Positions 15,062-22,351 of a DNA stretch of 42,069 bases are shown here, piece after piece. The position numbers were made by a program, and so were the translations under genes. Source of the stretch: an uncultured bacterium (GTDB lineage Bacteria > Verrucomicrobiota > Lentisphaeria > Oligosphaerales > Oligosphaeraceae). The notes under the pieces are model-generated. The model had not been told where the DNA came from and did no database searches. It worked only from the letters and a program-made list of their open reading frames with translations. Every line of letters begins with the position of its first letter. The stretch's first letter is position 1. The stretch covers positions 1 to 42,069 of the forward strand of contig URJM01000010.1 in the NCBI GenBank assembly GCA_900548225.1, given 5' to 3'.

Positions 15062-15640
15062 CTACACGGAGGCCTTCTTGACACGGTCGGAGTACTCGCC
15101 AGTGCGGGTGTCGATGCGGACAAGGTCGCCGATGCCGACAAAGGTCGGGACGTTGATTTCGTAGCCGTTCTCAATCTTGGCGGGCTTCAGGCAGTTGGTG
15201 GCAGTGTCGCCCTTGAAGCCAGGCTCGGTCTCCGCAATCACCTTCTCCACGAAAATCGGGAGGGTGATGTCAATGGGACGGCCGTTGAAGAAGAGAATCT
15301 GGCACTCCATGTCGTCGTCAAGGAAATACTTGTTGCGGCCAAGGACCTTCTCGTCAACACGGACATCCTCGTTGGTGCTCGGGTCGATGAAGATGTAGAC
15401 GCCGTCGCCCTCGTCGTAGGAGAAGTTCACCGTGCGCTCCGCCAGGTCGGGCTGGTCAATCTTGTCGCCGGGGCGATAGGCCTTCTCCGTGGTGGAGCCG
15501 GTGATCATGTTGCGCATCTTGCAACGGTAGATTGCCTGACCCTTGCCCGGCTTCATGAAATCATATTCGGTGATGAGATAGGGGTCGCCGTCAATCTGGA
15601 CTTTCAGACCCTTGCGCAGGTCGGATACATCGTAAGGCAT
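15062..15640 (-). CDS. efp: Translation elongation factor P
   Basis: EF-P relieves ribosome stalling at polyproline stretches. The 192-aa protein has the three-domain length of bacterial EF-P. The N-terminal KOW-like domain carries DFMKPGKGQA with Lys33 at the tip, the position that is beta-lysylated by EpmA/EpmB in many bacteria. The C-terminal signature (GDTATNCLKPAKIENGYEINVPTFVGIGD) is typical. No epmA or epmB is in the window, so the modification type is not shown. A good Shine-Dalgarno sequence (GGAGAA) precedes the ATG at 15638-15640. Upstream is the dyad TTTACA-T-TGTAAA. The gene is monocistronic, with a terminator at 14967-15011, and divergent from rnc. Confidence 0.97.
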   Translation of the reverse strand: MPYDVSDLRKGLKVQIDGDPYLITEYDFMKPGKGQAIYRCKMRNMITGSTTEKAYRPGDKIDQPDLAERTVNFSYDEGDGVYIFIDPSTNEDVRVDEKVLGRNKYFLDDDMECQILFFNGRPIDITLPIFVEKVIAETEPGFKGDTATNCLKPAKIENGYEINVPTFVGIGDLVRIDTRTGEYSDRVKKASV

Positions 15641-15660
15641 AGTTGTCTTCTCCTTTAAAG

Positions 15661-15673
15661 TTTACATTGTAAA
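15661..15673. promoter_or_regulatory. TTTACA-T-TGTAAA dyad upstream of efp
   Basis: This is a perfect 13-nt inverted repeat with a single central base, 21 nt upstream of the efp ATG. On the minus strand it contains TACAAT, which could be the -10 element of efp, so a protein bound here would block transcription. No matching regulator gene is near. Confidence 0.4.
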
Positions 15674-15741
15674 AAGTTACGAGAGCCAGGCATGGACAAT
15701 GGAAGCCACGGCACGCCAAAGTCTCCCAGTACACAAGTGGC

Positions 15742-15749
15742 TTAAAATA
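15742..15749 (+). promoter_or_regulatory. TTAAAATA -10-like box 8 nt before rnc
   Basis: TAAAAT (15743-15748) ends 9 nt before the rnc ATG at 15758 and there is no Shine-Dalgarno sequence between them. A transcript starting at the usual distance would begin within about 3 nt of the ATG. No good -35 hexamer is visible. Confidence 0.35.
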
Positions 15750-15757
15750 GTGCGATT

Positions 15758-16525
15758 ATGCAGTTTTTCAATCTGAATGCAGGTGAATGGGCGGGCGCGC
15801 TCGAGGAGATTCAGCAAAAGGCGGGATACAGATTCAACGACCTGGGACGCCTCAGGCTCGCCCTCACGCACTCCAGCTACGCATCCGAAAACCCATCCTC
15901 ACCCGAATGGAACGAGAGATTGGAATTCCTCGGGGACGCAGTCCTGGAGCTCCTGGTCAGCAGAAGGCTCTTCGATGCGCTGCCCGATGTGCAGGAGGGA
16001 ACCCTGACAAGGAACCGGTCGGCATTGGTGGATGAGCACGCAAACGCCGGCTACGCCAGAACCCTCGGGCTGGACAGGGCGATTCTCCTGGGGAAAAGCG
16101 AATGCCGTGACGGCGGCAGAAAACGGGATTCCCTCCTCGGGGACGCATTCGAAGCATTCCTGGGCGCAGTCTATCTCGATGGGGGAATCGAAGCCGCCGA
16201 AAGGGTGCTGGCTCCTCTCCTGCCACCAGTCAAGGACGTGTCGGATAATGCAGGCAAGGCAAATCCAAAGGGAGCATTGCAGATATTCTGCCAGAGGGAG
16301 TTCAAAAGACAGCCCCGGTATGTGGATGTCTCCTCCAGCGGCCCCAGCCATGCGCCTCATTTCGTGTGCAAGGTGATTCTTCCCAAAGGCCCTTCCTTCG
16401 AGGGGGAGGGGGTCTCGAAGAAGGCCGCCGAACAAGCCGCCGCCGCAAGCGCATTGCACAGCCTGGTGCAGAATGACGCCACCCCAGGGGAAGGCCAGAA
16501 CATGGATGCCACGGACTCCCCGTGA
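15758..16525 (+). CDS. rnc: Ribonuclease III
   Basis: This dsRNA endonuclease processes rRNA precursors and structured mRNAs. The 255-aa protein has the standard layout. The catalytic domain (about residues 12-160) carries the signature NERLEFLGD at 52-60 and the second acidic motif GDAFEAFLGAVYLDGG, which provides the Mg2+-binding Asp and Glu. The dsRNA-binding domain (about 170-245) contains NPKGALQIFCQ, then the GEGVSKKAAEQAAAASAL helix. The ATG at 15758 has no Shine-Dalgarno sequence. The last 15 residues are a polar tail. It is divergent from efp and followed by the ACGAA-rich repeat array instead of a recognisable terminator. Confidence 0.97.
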   Translation: MQFFNLNAGEWAGALEEIQQKAGYRFNDLGRLRLALTHSSYASENPSSPEWNERLEFLGDAVLELLVSRRLFDALPDVQEGTLTRNRSALVDEHANAGYARTLGLDRAILLGKSECRDGGRKRDSLLGDAFEAFLGAVYLDGGIEAAERVLAPLLPPVKDVSDNAGKANPKGALQIFCQREFKRQPRYVDVSSSGPSHAPHFVCKVILPKGPSFEGEGVSKKAAEQAAAASALHSLVQNDATPGEGQNMDATDSP

Positions 16526-16550
16526 GCCTCGTGGGTTCAGGGGAGGGTGG

Positions 16551-16846
16551 AACCACGAAAAACACGAAAAACACGAATTCCGGAGTCAAGGGAGGTTAGA
16601 ACCACGAATGGACACGAATGGACACGAATATTGAAGTCAGGGGAGATTAAGAACCACGAATGGACACGAATGGACACGAATATTGAAGTCAGGGGAGTAA
16701 AACCACGAAAAACACGAAAAACACGAATATTGAAGTCAGGGGAGTAGAACCACGAATGGACACGAATGGACACGAATATTGAAGTCAGGGGAGTAGAACC
16801 ACGAAAACCACGAAACACACGAAATACACGAAATATATGTATTTCG
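16551..16846. repeat. Tandem array of six ACGAA-rich units of about 50 bp
   Basis: Units begin at 16551, 16600, 16652, 16701, 16748 and 16797 with AACCACGAA (ACCACGAA in context). Two types alternate. Units 1, 4 and 6 continue with AAACACGA-type repeats; units 2, 3 and 5 carry two copies of TGGACACGAA. Units 2-5 then share TATTGAAGTCAGGGGAG. The last unit ends in the hairpin at 16829-16846. This fills the gap between convergent rnc and the glycerol-1-phosphate dehydrogenase gene. Open frames here translate into repetitive RVFRVFRGF-like or RKTRKTR-like peptides and are not genes. ACCACGAA-type arrays are familiar intergenic repeats in environmental bacterial genomes; their role is unknown. 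Confidence 0.9.
16829..16846. terminator. Hairpin between convergent genes, possible transcript end
   Basis: CGAAATA (16829-16835) and TATTTCG (16840-16846) form a 7-bp stem with a 4-nt loop, 15 nt past the stop of the glycerol-1-phosphate dehydrogenase gene. Flanking sequence on the minus strand is T-rich (repeated TTTCGTG) but has no clean T-run, so terminator activity is tentative. Confidence 0.35.
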
Positions 16847-16861
16847 ATGCGGGTGTGCCTC

Positions 16862-18190
16862 TTACTCCTCGAACAGCCCTGAGATTCTTTCGCAGACGAG
16901 GTCTGTGATTCCGAGGTCAAGCAGGACGTCGAGAATTGTATATCTGTTCCGGATCATTCCCGCGCCGTATGTAGTGAATCGCAGGTCGGAATGAGGCAGT
17001 CCAATCTCCTGCAGCGAGACGGGGCATCCAAGAACCTTCAGGCGATTGCGCAGCTCCTTGAATGGCAGAAGCTGGTGCCGGAGCTTTTCCGCGAGGATGG
17101 GGTGTGTCTCGACGATTAGCCGGCGTCTGCGCCTTGCTTCGTCGCCAAGGGGGAGCTTTTCGAGTGCGACCTTTCGTGCATTTTTCTCGAAGGGCGTTCC
17201 ACCGAGAAACTCTCCTATCTGCGTATCTCGTTCATTTGCAGATAGATATGGCATTTTATCCGCAAGAGTCGCAATCTCGTCGGATTTCATTTTGAAGTAG
17301 ACATCCTCCATGAGTGCCGTGGTAATAAGTGACCCTACAGCGACCTTGAAGCCGTGCGAGGGCTGGACTCCGTCCTTTTGGATGTCCCTCATTTCCCAGC
17401 AGTGGCTGTAGAGATGCTCTGCTCCCGATGCGGGTCTTGAGTCCTTCATATACTGCATGGCGAATCCCGTCTGGCATAGTCCTTCGAAGAGTCCGGCCAG
17501 CGCGATTGGGTTTCCCTCCTTGAGTTTTCCCGGTTCTTCGAGCCACCGATGCAGCCTTGACTGCACCATTTTCCACGGTGTCTCCTGGATGGGGGTGATG
17601 CCGATGGCGTCCGCAATCATCCAGTCGCCTCCTGCGGGGAGCTTTGCCGCCAGGTCCGCGTATCCTGCCGCCGTCATCTCGAAGGGTGCCGTGAAGAGGA
17701 TTTTACTGTCGGCGACAATTGCCAGCGGTGCCGGGCAGGGAAGTGTCTGCTTCAATCCATCCCGTGTGATTGCGGCTCCTGCCGAGGTATATCCGTCCAC
17801 GGAGGACGCGGTTGCGCAGCAGAGGTATCCTCCTGTTTCCAGTTCGTATGCGCATCGTTTCACCAGGTCGTTGATTGTTCCGGAGCCGACGGCGATCGGG
17901 CGATGTCCAGCCAATGGTCCACGGAGTCTTTCGACGAGGGAGTAGTCGGCATGGAAAGGGGGTTCGGCGGGGAATAGATACGGAGTGTCCACCGAAAGTC
18001 CCGCCTCCTTGAGAATCCCCTGCAGCCTTTCGCCGGCGGCGCCCCATGTATTGCCGTCTGCGACGATGCGGACGGGCTTTGTGTCGCCGGGCCAGGTTTC
18101 GCGCAGGATGCGCGGGATTTCGCCCAGCAGGTTTTCGCCTATGAGGCAGATGCGTGTCTGAAGACCTTCGGGGATTGGAATGAACGGCAT
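16862..18190 (-). CDS. egsA: sn-glycerol-1-phosphate dehydrogenase (AraM/EgsA-like)
   Basis: This 442-aa enzyme of the iron-containing alcohol dehydrogenase superfamily is predicted to reduce dihydroxyacetone phosphate to sn-glycerol-1-phosphate with NAD(P)H in the cytoplasm. Motifs in order are VGSGTINDLVKRCA near residue 100 (dinucleotide binding), ATASSVDGYTSAGAAI near 125-140, and the metal-site block SGAEHLYSHCWEM near 260-275, followed by PSHGFKVAVG. The two His of EHxxSH and HG match the family ligands. The length is near that of bacterial AraM plus a C-terminal extension. G1P is the archaeal-type glycerol backbone; in Bacillus it feeds heptaprenylglyceryl phosphate synthesis. No prenyltransferase gene is in the window, so the downstream product is unknown. 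A TTATAGTA box lies about 50 nt upstream; no Shine-Dalgarno sequence is seen. Confidence 0.88.
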   Translation of the reverse strand: MPFIPIPEGLQTRICLIGENLLGEIPRILRETWPGDTKPVRIVADGNTWGAAGERLQGILKEAGLSVDTPYLFPAEPPFHADYSLVERLRGPLAGHRPIAVGSGTINDLVKRCAYELETGGYLCCATASSVDGYTSAGAAITRDGLKQTLPCPAPLAIVADSKILFTAPFEMTAAGYADLAAKLPAGGDWMIADAIGITPIQETPWKMVQSRLHRWLEEPGKLKEGNPIALAGLFEGLCQTGFAMQYMKDSRPASGAEHLYSHCWEMRDIQKDGVQPSHGFKVAVGSLITTALMEDVYFKMKSDEIATLADKMPYLSANERDTQIGEFLGGTPFEKNARKVALEKLPLGDEARRRRRLIVETHPILAEKLRHQLLPFKELRNRLKVLGCPVSLQEIGLPHSDLRFTTYGAGMIRNRYTILDVLLDLGITDLVCERISGLFEE

Positions 18191-18239
18191 GGCTGGTTCG
18201 ATGAATAAAATGGGCAGGGATGAATCACGTGAGTGCAGC

Positions 18240-18247
18240 TACTATAA
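18240..18247 (-). promoter_or_regulatory. TTATAGTA -10-like box before egsA
   Basis: TTATAGTA on the minus strand lies 49 nt upstream of the ATG at 18190. The -35 region is poor (GTATTC at 16-nt spacing). An 8-bp inverted repeat, CGCGGAAT (18259-18266) with ATTCCGCG (18287-18294), overlaps the -35 region and could be an operator. Confidence 0.35.
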
Positions 18248-18312
18248 TTTCCCTGCGTCGCGGAATACGTGAAAAGGGGGGATTGCATTCCGCGTCGTCT
18301 CCCGTAGAACGC

Positions 18313-18349
18313 AAAACGACCGTCCCCCGTGTCGGGAGGCGGTCGTTTT
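18313..18349 (-). terminator. Intrinsic terminator downstream of rpsD
   Basis: Arms AAAACGACCG (18313-18322) and CGGTCGTTTT (18340-18349) pair perfectly over 10 bp, continuing into a GC-rich inner stem (CCCG with CGGG). The structure ends in TTTT on the minus strand and lies 22 nt past the rpsD stop. It is symmetrical, so it could work in both directions. Confidence 0.9.
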
Positions 18350-18370
18350 CTGTCAGGGTGCAGCGGAGGA

Positions 18371-19039
18371 CTAGTGGAGGTTGTAGTACTCGATGACCTT
18401 GATGATGGAGACGTCGACGTGGATTTCCTCGGGGAGCGGCTCGCGCGCGACGGTGACCTTGCACTTGTCATTCGCGTCCTTCTCGAGGTATGGGGGCAGG
18501 GTGACGGTGCTCTCCTTCGCGATCTTGGCGATCATCGGGGAGTGCTGCTCGTTGATGGTGAGGACATCCCCCGCCTTCAGACGATAGCTGGCGCGGTCGC
18601 AGACCCTGCCGTTGACGAGGATGTGCCTGTGGCTGACAACCTGGCGGGCGGCGAAGATGGTGGGAGCCAGACCGCTGCGGTAGACGATTGAGACCAGGCG
18701 CATCTCAAGGTTGGCGAGGAGCTTGTCGCCCGTATTGCCGACGCCGCGCTTGGAGTTGTGGTAGATGAAGGTCAGCTGATGCTCGGAGAGATCATAGAAG
18801 GTCTTGAGCTTCTGCTTCTCGAGGAGGAGCTGTCCGTAGGTGGAGAGCTTCACGCGGCGCTTGGTGGGACCATGCTGTCCGGCGGGGTATGCCTTCGGGG
18901 TGCTGGTGGCGTCTCCGCCCTCGCGGGTTTTGATGACTCTGCTGTTGGTGGGGCAGTTGGGCATTCCCCACAGGCAGAAGCCGATGCGACGGCACAGGGT
19001 GTGCTTGGCACCGTGGGTGCCGCTCTTGGTGTTGGCCAT
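18371..19039 (-). CDS. rpsD: 30S ribosomal protein S4
   Basis: S4 is a primary 16S rRNA-binding protein needed for early small-subunit assembly. The 222-aa protein has the S4 N-terminal domain and an S4 RNA-binding domain at about residues 110-170 (LEMRLVSIVYRSGLAPTI, then ARQVVSHRHILVNGRVCD). The middle block YGQLLLEKQKLKTFYDLSEHQL is typical. The N-terminus is divergent (LCRRIGFCLWGMPNCP) and has three Cys instead of a complete four-Cys zinc knuckle. The gene stands alone instead of in the alpha operon. A good Shine-Dalgarno sequence (GGAGGA) precedes the ATG, a promoter lies at 19182-19209, and a strong terminator follows. The roughly 140-nt leader could hold an S4 autoregulatory structure, but none was identified. 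Confidence 0.97.
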   Translation of the reverse strand: MANTKSGTHGAKHTLCRRIGFCLWGMPNCPTNSRVIKTREGGDATSTPKAYPAGQHGPTKRRVKLSTYGQLLLEKQKLKTFYDLSEHQLTFIYHNSKRGVGNTGDKLLANLEMRLVSIVYRSGLAPTIFAARQVVSHRHILVNGRVCDRASYRLKAGDVLTINEQHSPMIAKIAKESTVTLPPYLEKDANDKCKVTVAREPLPEEIHVDVSIIKVIEYYNLH

Positions 19040-19181
19040 TTTTCTGGTCCTCCAGTTTGACGCGTTTCGCTTCCACCAGTCTTAAGTTGTCGCCGCCTCT
19101 CATGACGAGATGGTTTTTTCGATGTGTTCCGTGCGGGATGGAATCCCGACGGGGCGGCTGGGCTGGCGCGAAAAGCGGCTT

Positions 19182-19209
19182 AATATAACCATGTAAGGGA
19201 GATCTGCAA
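19182..19209 (-). promoter_or_regulatory. Sigma70-type promoter candidate for rpsD
   Basis: On the minus strand TTGCAG (19204-19209) and TATATT (19182-19187) are separated by 16 nt. Transcription would start near 19175, giving a leader of about 135 nt before the rpsD ATG. The -10 is part of the recurrent TTATAnTA octamer. Confidence 0.55.
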
Positions 19210-19251
19210 TGAATGTCCGCAGATTGTCGAATGTGTGAAGCGTGTTGCCAG

Positions 19252-20496
19252 TTAGAATCTGAGGGTGACGCTGGCGGAGAGGATATGGCAGTCCGACTTG
19301 AAGGTTCCCCGTTCTGCGATGCCCTTTGCGGCGGCGACCCTGCTTCCCAGGTTTGTCTTTGTGAACCGGGAGTAGCCGTATGCGATGTCGAATCCCCAGT
19401 TGTCCGCCAGGTATCCGACTCCGACCCCGATCAGGAACTTGTCGGAGTCCGGCATTTCGGGGGATGTGCTTCGGCTGTTCGACGGGCTGTTGTCGTAGTC
19501 GAACCCCGCCATAAGCGTCCATCTGTCCGTGAGCTTGTATTCGGCTCCGGCGTGGCATGTCCAGACGTCATGCCACTCCCTGGGGTTCTTGACTTCCCCT
19601 GGGGTCGTGGTGCCCGGATATTTGTCGAAGGAGAGATTGAGTGCCTTGTAGCTGGACCACTTTGTCCAGACGGCGTCGAAGAGGAAGGTCCACCTTTCGA
19701 AGGAGTTGTTTCTGATGCCGAGGGCGACGCTCGCTGGCATGTCAATGCTGGCGTGTGCATCGGCATTGTGGAATTTCAGCGCGCCGTTGAGGTATTCGCG
19801 GTAGCGGTATTTGACATCGCCGTCGAAGCGCATGTGTATGCGGCTCTGGAATTTGGCTCCGAAGCCCCATTCGTCGCTGGGCTTGTAGTAGACTGCCGCG
19901 AAGCCGCCGATCCCCATGGATTCGGCTGACATGTACATCTTGTTGCGCTTCTGGCCGGGGACTGGTATGTCGATGTAGTTCGCCAGTCGTGCGACGCCGA
20001 TTGCGATGTCCGGCCCCGCCGCGAAGGAGAGCTGGTCGTTCACCTTCCAGGTGATGCTCGGGGAGATGTAGCAGACTCGGAGGCATGTATAGGTGGACAG
20101 CGACGAGAGCTGGCTGTCGGGCTCCCACTGGGTTATCATTCCGTATGGGGCGTTCACGGAGAGGTTCAGGCGGAAGTCGTCCCCAAGAGGGGCGACTCCG
20201 TAGAAGAAGCCGGTCATGCGGATCTTGTCGACCAGGTCGTCGCTGGCCGTGCTCGTGGAATACTCGCTTGAAAGGCTGAGGAGGCTGCCGCCGCCTGTGA
20301 CTGTGATGCGGTCGATGTCGACAGTGGTGGCGGGATTGTACCAGGCGGCGGAGGCGCGTCCGCCGCGGGCGACGCCGGAGCCAGCCGTGCCAAGCATGTC
20401 GGTGGCACTCTCGGAGTAGAGCTGGAAACCGCCGGCATGGAGAAGGCCGCCAAGACTGAGGAGGGCTGCGAAAATGAAGGATGAAAGCTTTTTCAT
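19252..20496 (-). CDS. OmpP1/FadL/TodX family outer-membrane transport protein
   Basis: This beta-barrel porin is predicted to pass hydrophobic molecules such as long-chain fatty acids across the outer membrane. The start is set at 20496 (MKKLSSFIFAALLSLGGLLHA, a good signal peptide with AGGA upstream) and gives 414 aa; the frame is open to 20616 but that extension looks untranslated. The mature N-terminus GGFQLYSESATDMLGTAGSGVA is the FadL hatch signature, followed by ASAAWYNPATT. The rest alternates polar and aromatic residues as in barrel strands and ends in Phe (ASVTLRF), typical of BAM substrates. A well-formed promoter precedes it. It is monocistronic and convergent with nothing nearby; the rpsD promoter begins right after its stop. 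The actual substrate is unknown. Confidence 0.92.
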   Translation of the reverse strand: MKKLSSFIFAALLSLGGLLHAGGFQLYSESATDMLGTAGSGVARGGRASAAWYNPATTVDIDRITVTGGGSLLSLSSEYSTSTASDDLVDKIRMTGFFYGVAPLGDDFRLNLSVNAPYGMITQWEPDSQLSSLSTYTCLRVCYISPSITWKVNDQLSFAAGPDIAIGVARLANYIDIPVPGQKRNKMYMSAESMGIGGFAAVYYKPSDEWGFGAKFQSRIHMRFDGDVKYRYREYLNGALKFHNADAHASIDMPASVALGIRNNSFERWTFLFDAVWTKWSSYKALNLSFDKYPGTTTPGEVKNPREWHDVWTCHAGAEYKLTDRWTLMAGFDYDNSPSNSRSTSPEMPDSDKFLIGVGVGYLADNWGFDIAYGYSRFTKTNLGSRVAAAKGIAERGTFKSDCHILSASVTLRF

Positions 20497-20533
20497 AGTT
20501 CGATTTTTCCTTTGTTGGTTCGGAAAGTCGCCT

Positions 20534-20561
20534 ACTATAAGCGTGTCACCCTGGATTTCAA
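20534..20561 (-). promoter_or_regulatory. Sigma70-type promoter for the FadL-like gene
   Basis: On the minus strand TTGAAA (20556-20561) and TATAGT (20534-20539) are separated by 16 nt. The predicted transcription start lies around 20527, giving a leader of roughly 30 nt with AGGA before the ATG at 20496. This is the best-formed promoter in the window. Confidence 0.65.
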
Positions 20562-20770
20562 GACACATTTTGTCATCGTGTCGCATCTTCCGGCGGAAAA
20601 AGGACGGAAAAATCATGCCAACTGTATGATTATAAGGAAGATATGGTCGTTGTCAGATTTAGTCCTCTTCTTCTCCTATAGTATTCCGGAATTCGCCATC
20701 TTCCGCGTGTGTGTTGCGGCTCTGCTGGCGCCTTGGGGTGCGCATATTTGATTTCGAGGAGGGTTTCCAG

Positions 20771-22351
20771 ATGATTTCGAGGACTTTGAGTGGTTCGATT
20801 CAGGGTGTTGACGTTCAGACCGTGGAGATAGAGGTCCAGGTATTCAAGCGTCGTCCCAGCGAGCAGTCCCAGGAGTGCCACTTCAACCTGATTGGCTTGC
20901 CTGACGCGGCGATACGGGAGAGCCGTGACAGGATACGGAGCGCCCTTGGGATGAACCGCATAGGTTTTCCGCTGGGGAATATTACTGTGAACCTGGCTCC
21001 AGCGAACCTTCGTAAGTCCGGCGCCCTGTACGACCTTCCGATTGCGCTGTGCATTAGTGTCTTCAACGGGCAGGTCCGTGGCGAGTTCCTGCATGAGACG
21101 CTGGTTGTCGGGGAGCTTGCCCTGACCGGGGAGGTCCGTCCGGTGCGCGGCGTCCTTCCGATGGCGATGCACGCAAAGTCCCTTGGAATCCACCGGATGA
21201 TCGTTCCATTTGAGAATGCGCTTGAGGCGGCAGTCGTCTCCGGGGTTTCCGTCTATGGTGTGAAGACCATTGCGGAGGCCCTGAGGATTCTTGAGGACCC
21301 CTCCTCTGCGCGTCCGTCGACGGTTGACATGGAGGCACTTTTCCGCGACGCCGTTCGTTCGCGCCTGGACTTTCGTGACGTGAAGGGGCAGTCTTCGGCG
21401 AAGCGCGCCCTCTTGATAGCCGCGGCGGGGAGCCACAACGTCCTGTTGGTCGGGCAGCCTGGCGTGGGCAAGAGCCTCATTGCGAACCGGATTCCCGGCA
21501 TCATGCCGCCGCTTGACATGGAGGAGTCGATGGAAGTGACGCGCATCTACAGCATAGCCGGGCTCTTGGGCGGCAGCGGGCTGATAGTCGACAGGCCATT
21601 CAGGTCGCCTCACCACACGGTTTCGGACGCGGGGCTGATGGGTGGCGGGTCGGGCATTCCGCGGCCTGGCGAGATAACCTTGGCGCACAGGGGAGTCCTC
21701 TTCCTTGACGAGCTGCCGGAATTCCGCCGCAGCACCCTTGAGGCGTTGCGCCAGCCGATGGAGAATGGCTTCGTGACCATTGCCCGGGCCTCGGGGAGCT
21801 TCCTGTTCCCAAGCCGCTTCATGCTGGTCGCCGCAATGAATCCATGCCCCTGCGGATACTACGGCTCTCCCGACCACAAGTGCACATGCACCTTCGCCCA
21901 GGTGAATTCATACAGGGGACGGGTCTCGGGGCCGCTGCTCGACCGCATAGACGTCCACCTGGAAGTCCCTCCTCTCCCGAAGGATGTCCTCATGAACGCC
22001 CATGACGGGCCTTCGTCCGAGGAACTCCGCCAGGAGGTGCTTGAGGCACGCGCACGGCAATTGCATAGATACCGGGGGACGAATATCCGGGACAACTCTT
22101 CGGTGGCGGGAGCCGCCCTTGACAGGTTCTGCGCCTTGTCGGAGGCGGGACGCGCCTTCATGAAGTCGGCATTGGAGGCAAAGCATCTCTCCGCACGGTC
22201 ATACGACAGAATCCTCCGCGTTGCCCGGACATGCGCCGACCTCAATGGACATGACGCAATCCAGGAGGACGACCTTGCCGAAGCCTGCCAATACCGTTCC
22301 ATGGACCAGAGGATCGCCTGGCAGGAACGTACCCCCGGAACCCTACTGTGA
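20771..22351 (+). CDS. comM: ComM/YifB family Mg-chelatase-like AAA+ helicase
   Basis: ComM is a hexameric AAA+ helicase that promotes branch migration during natural transformation and homologous recombination. The start at 20771 (MISRTLSGSIQGVD) is chosen because GAGGAGGG (20756-20763) lies 7 nt upstream; the frame is open from 20711. The 526-aa protein has the usual layout. A LonC-like domain at about 1-170 includes FNLIGLPDAAIRESRDRI. Walker A is GQPGVGKS at 228-235. FLDELPEFRRSTLEALRQP is the Walker B region, VAAMNPCPCGYYG holds the Cys-rich motif, and the C-terminal helical lid contains LSARSYDRILRVARTCADL. Its stop overlaps the fucosidase stop by 9 bp in convergent orientation. Together with recBCD it adds to recombination capacity. 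Confidence 0.95.
   Translation: MISRTLSGSIQGVDVQTVEIEVQVFKRRPSEQSQECHFNLIGLPDAAIRESRDRIRSALGMNRIGFPLGNITVNLAPANLRKSGALYDLPIALCISVFNGQVRGEFLHETLVVGELALTGEVRPVRGVLPMAMHAKSLGIHRMIVPFENALEAAVVSGVSVYGVKTIAEALRILEDPSSARPSTVDMEALFRDAVRSRLDFRDVKGQSSAKRALLIAAAGSHNVLLVGQPGVGKSLIANRIPGIMPPLDMEESMEVTRIYSIAGLLGGSGLIVDRPFRSPHHTVSDAGLMGGGSGIPRPGEITLAHRGVLFLDELPEFRRSTLEALRQPMENGFVTIARASGSFLFPSRFMLVAAMNPCPCGYYGSPDHKCTCTFAQVNSYRGRVSGPLLDRIDVHLEVPPLPKDVLMNAHDGPSSEELRQEVLEARARQLHRYRGTNIRDNSSVAGAALDRFCALSEAGRAFMKSALEAKHLSARSYDRILRVARTCADLNGHDAIQEDDLAEACQYRSMDQRIAWQERTPGTLL

Noticed and set aside
16551..16846. Possible CRISPR array from regular repeats
   Set aside because: Units are about 50 bp with shared linkers and no unique spacers, and no cas genes are in the window.
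16537..16920. Open frame through the ACGAA repeats (and one on the other strand)
   Set aside because: The translation is a simple repeat (RVFRVFRGF type) that only reflects the DNA repeat and runs into the egsA gene.
20497..20616. Forty-residue N-terminal extension of the FadL-like protein
   Set aside because: It would place residues before a perfect signal peptide and covers the -35/-10 promoter elements.
20630..21877. Long minus-strand frame opposite comM
   Set aside because: ComM carries all family motifs on the plus strand; the reverse frame has no protein-like features.
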